NCBI GenBank assembly: GCA_004794785.1
Contig: SJOL01007305.1
Location: forward strand, 519,545 to 583,544
From: Opisthorchis felineus
Lineage: Eukaryota > Platyhelminthes > Trematoda > Opisthorchiida > Opisthorchiidae
Length of the DNA stretch: 64,000 bases
Reading direction: 5' to 3'
Shown: one piece after another, positions 63,501 through 64,000 of the stretch
Position numbering within the stretch: position 1 is the stretch's first letter
Layout of the letters: every line of letters starts with the position of its first letter
Translations under genes and position numbers: made by a program
Notes under the pieces: generated by a model
The model's input: the letters and a program-made list of their open reading frames with translations, nothing else
Told to the model about the DNA's origin: nothing
Database searches by the model: none

Positions 63501-64000
63501 CGAGAAAAACTTTTTGTTCCTAAATTCAGCTAACTGCGGCTGAGTTCTCAGCCGCTCAGTATTCGCACAATGGAATCGATTTCTCGAAAGGTACGACATT
63601 TTCAGGGTTGCTACTTCATAGTGCAGAATGTCTATGTATGATGTACATGTACGTGTATTACGCGAATTACCTACATTGGTGATTCGTTTAAGTGAGTGAA
63701 TCTTCAAGGTCAATAAACACCACCAACTGTGAATATGTTGCCTAATGTAATGGGAAATCGCGAATTGCGGAAAAAAGCAACTCACTTACAATGGAAGGAA
63801 CTTTCAGATAGTTTTACAGCTGAACTAATTCCCCCAATATTCTAGAATCTACATGGCCCTTGTGGATGCCAAGTATGTTGCCATCGGGAGAAACATATAT
63901 AGTTATAATGACCTTCCTCTGACTGCCACACAAGCACGCGTCCGGTCTCCCGAAGTTTTGCCAGGACCGAAGGCATATCAGATGCCACAATAAAACCCAA
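42299..64000 (-). CDS. Adhesion-type GPCR with tandem LamG-like domains, GAIN/GPS and 7TM, 5'-partial
   Basis: Predicted plasma-membrane receptor. Resolved exons in transcript order: 63393-63082, 62883-62578, 59790-59213, 58517-57027, 55150-54748, probably 52021-51901, 48946-47115, 45345-45219, 42547-42299. Except for one unresolved junction before 48946, phases match. The extracellular part is a series of LamG/concanavalin-like jellyrolls ([33 protein letters not shown]). The GAIN/GPS end has cysteines and a [11 protein letters not shown] core, where autoproteolysis would fall between Y and S. Seven helices follow, with paired cysteines at the top of TM3 (IGCLAV) and in the second extracellular loop (VLCFPG). 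The architecture defines the class B2 family. Ligand and orthologue are unknown. Confidence 0.85.
42548..45218 (-). other. GPCR last intron, occupied by a retrotransposon
   Basis: A 2.7-kb intron. More than half is the non-LTR element at 43560-45150, in the same orientation as the host gene. The remainder, 42548-43555, shows nothing recognisable. Confidence 0.75.
43560..45150 (-). mobile_element. Non-LTR retrotransposon, 5'-truncated, RTE/CR1-like reverse transcriptase
   Basis: An almost continuous frame of about 400 codons (45129-43933). Palm motifs in order: [63 protein letters not shown] (catalytic YADD), then [10 protein letters not shown] and a C-terminal block ending [23 protein letters not shown] at 43935-43933 interrupts the frame, which stays readable beyond it ([13 protein letters not shown]). 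The 5' edge lies near MAIYRKGAS at about 45150, so the endonuclease is missing. The 3' end near 43569-43585 is a short ATG repeat on the element strand. Protein family is certain; clade is not. Confidence 0.9.
45219..45345 (-). CDS. GPCR exon: TM6 and first half of TM7
   Basis: Acceptor TATTTTGCAG. It starts by completing an isoleucine and reads [31 protein letters not shown] and AAFVAISLL. It ends at the strong donor GTGAGT (phase 0). Reading on past the donor runs into retrotransposon sequence. Confidence 0.88.
45490..45700 (-). repeat. Hammerhead-like unit 2 (variant core)
   Basis: Minus strand: TATGATGAG, stem II CCCC-AAC-GGGG, then GAAAGACC and TTCGTGGC. The first core base is A instead of C. 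Downstream, TAAGACGACCTTTGTG matches the 11405 copy. It lies about 335 bp from the unit at 45906 on the same strand, which gives a tandem arrangement. Confidence 0.5.
45896..45960 (-). ncRNA. Hammerhead-ribozyme-like motif, best preserved core
   Basis: On the minus strand: helix I strand GCCTAT (45948-45943), CTGATGAG (45942-45935), stem II CCC with loop CAATAA and GGG, then GAAA (45921-45918), palindrome ACCGGT, cleavage-site C (45912), and GTGGGC (45911-45906), which pairs with GCCTAT using two G-U pairs. The order is that of a type I hammerhead. Stem III has no loop, so cleavage would need a dimer, as described for hammerheads in Penelope-like elements and retrozymes. The closing pair of stem II is G/A here, which should weaken activity. 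Confidence 0.62.
46006..46222. repeat. Foldback element with 71-bp inverted arms
   Basis: Arms 46006-46076 and 46152-46222 are reverse complements at about 65 of 71 positions, with a perfect core of about 40 bp. The 75-bp spacer is itself partly palindromic (GATGTTTCCAACTGAA against TTCAGTTGCTTGGAAACATC). It abuts the hammerhead unit at 45896-45960, and related arm sequences occur near 34300, 53700 and 11590. Confidence 0.9.
47115..48946 (-). CDS. GPCR exon: GAIN domain, GPS and TM1-TM5
   Basis: About 610 codons. The first 350 residues are helical then beta-rich with no repeats, as in GAIN domains. The GPS lies at roughly 47890-47740 ([25 protein letters not shown]). The W usual after CVF is L here. 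TM1 starts near [22 protein letters not shown]2 [17 protein letters not shown]3 [22 protein letters not shown]4 [19 protein letters not shown] and TM5 [20 protein letters not shown]. It ends in phase 2 at GTGAGT. The 5' boundary is uncertain: 48946 follows an AG and 48959 is an alternative. Confidence 0.88.
48960..51900 (-). other. GPCR intron region, likely hiding an unresolved exon
   Basis: The flanking exons end in phase 2 and start in phase 0, so at least one exon, or a different boundary, is expected here. I could not identify it. No repeat was recognised. Confidence 0.5.
51901..52021 (-). CDS. Probable GPCR exon (end of a jellyroll domain)
   Basis: Minus strand, after an ACAGAG acceptor. 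It reads [20 protein letters not shown], then [19 protein letters not shown], and ends at the strong donor GTGAGT. Its phase 1 start matches the end of the 54748 exon. No homology is recognisable in so short a piece, so support is splice-site and phase logic. Confidence 0.5.
52040..52135. repeat. GATA/GACA and AAAT simple repeats
   Basis: Imperfect GATA and GACA units, then AAAT units, flanked by GAGA-rich sequence. They encode the low-complexity Leu/Ser/Ile frame on the minus strand just upstream of the 52021 exon. Confidence 0.9.
53385..53800. repeat. Hammerhead/foldback family, rearranged copy
   Basis: The minus strand at 53385-53450 has CCGCCTAC followed by CTGATAAG and the GTAGAACATAAG leader. 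The plus strand at 53548-53640 repeats GTAGAACATAAG, then GAGACCGGTCATGGGCT. ACACATTCAGTTG and GGGATTCAGCTGAGTC at 53730-53780 match the foldback spacer and arm of 46006-46222. Head-to-head halves suggest a rearranged, inactive copy. Confidence 0.7.
54748..55150 (-). CDS. GPCR exon: LamG-like domain
   Basis: Acceptor CACTGTCATAG. It reads [20 protein letters not shown], then [27 protein letters not shown] and LTGSVNHFG. The W-I-N-I-A and L-x-x-Y-x-N-G pattern is that of laminin-G/pentraxin-type jellyrolls. The donor is GTAAGT (phase 1), about 85 bp before the open frame would end. Confidence 0.85.
55151..57026 (-). other. GPCR intron, no recognised feature
   Basis: A 1.9-kb intron. Open frames of up to 136 codons occur on the plus strand at 56062-56472 but resemble nothing known. 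Confidence 0.6.
57027..58517 (-). CDS. GPCR exon: two or more LamG-like domains (1491 nt)
   Basis: Acceptor CCGTTTCAG. It starts [20 protein letters not shown]; later [20 protein letters not shown], then [10 protein letters not shown] is a typical LamG strand pair. A second domain includes [20 protein letters not shown] and ends [20 protein letters not shown], the opening of the next jellyroll, which is completed by the 55150 exon. Both ends are phase 0 and the donor is GTGAGT. A single exon of this size is unusual for this gene. Confidence 0.88.
58518..59212 (-). other. GPCR intron, no recognised feature
   Basis: A 0.7-kb intron in which nothing was recognised. Confidence 0.7.
59213..59790 (-). 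CDS. GPCR exon: LamG-like domain
   Basis: Acceptor TTCTCCACAG. The phase 1 start makes [20 protein letters not shown], then [20 protein letters not shown] and [20 protein letters not shown]. The last is the family's signature closing strand and helix (G.v.yfn..Lt..e). It ends KFCTE in phase 0 at GTAAGA. Confidence 0.9.
59791..62577 (-). other. GPCR intron, no recognised feature
   Basis: A 2.8-kb intron. The exons on either side join in phase 1 and complete one jellyroll (SYTLG then QWTNIG), so no extra exon is required. Nothing else recognised. Confidence 0.65.
62578..62883 (-). CDS. GPCR exon: first half of a LamG-like domain
   Basis: Acceptor GTTTTCTAG. It reads [40 protein letters not shown] and [20 protein letters not shown], ending in phase 1 at GTGAGT. 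The FAISVWIKL strand and the following strands fit the start of a jellyroll. Confidence 0.85.
63082..63393 (-). CDS. GPCR exon: LamG-like domain segment
   Basis: Acceptor CTGTGTCTAG. It reads [20 protein letters not shown], then [20 protein letters not shown] and [20 protein letters not shown]. Both ends are phase 1. The donor GTGAAT is weaker than others in the gene, but it is the only one in the right phase before the frame closes. Confidence 0.75.
63394..64000 (-). other. Upstream GPCR sequence, possible exon at window edge
   Basis: Minus strand from 64000 reads [30 protein letters not shown], and after a frame change [20 protein letters not shown]. It could be an exon with a frameshift or assembly error, or a decayed duplicate. 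No clean exon can be drawn. Confidence 0.3.

Overview
The window is eukaryotic nuclear DNA, most likely from a parasitic flatworm, probably a trematode. Coding exons of 50-500 bp are separated by introns ranging from 42 bp to more than 6 kb. Base composition is mid-range, and the introns hold non-LTR retrotransposon pieces, tRNA-derived SINEs and hammerhead-ribozyme-like repeats, all known from trematodes. The assignment to flatworm is inference, because no species marker is present. There are no bacterial operons, CRISPR arrays, rRNA genes or intact tRNA genes.

Two genes point towards each other. From 1 to 39564 on the + strand is the 3' portion of the gene for tubulin-folding cofactor D (TBCD). 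I resolved 24 exons with consistent splice phases; they sum to 3387 nt, an exact multiple of three, giving 1128 codons plus a TGA stop. Only about the first hundred residues lie outside the window. One intron is GC-AG and one is only 42 bp.

From 64000 down to 42299 on the - strand is the 3' portion of an adhesion-type (class B2) GPCR gene. It encodes tandem LamG/concanavalin-like jellyroll domains, then a GAIN/GPS region, seven transmembrane helices split over three exons, and an 82-codon last exon. One or more exons between about 49000 and 51900, and those beyond 63393, are unresolved. The 2.7 kb between the two stop codons contains only candidate poly(A) signals.

The introns carry at least four repeat families. 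(1) An RTE/CR1-like non-LTR reverse transcriptase: one long copy lies in the last GPCR intron (43560-45150), and rearranged copies lie around TBCD exon 14 (21240-24000). (2) A decayed CR1/Jockey-like reverse transcriptase lies at 2605-3565. (3) A tRNA-derived SINE occurs about eight times, one copy with a perfect 14-bp target-site duplication. (4) A small non-autonomous family combines a hammerhead-ribozyme core (CTGATGAG, short stem II, GAAA, then palindromic ACCGGT) with foldback arms. Its copies or fragments lie near 1050, 11450, 34300, 45500-46230 and 53400-53800. The fourth family is the best candidate for something poorly described.
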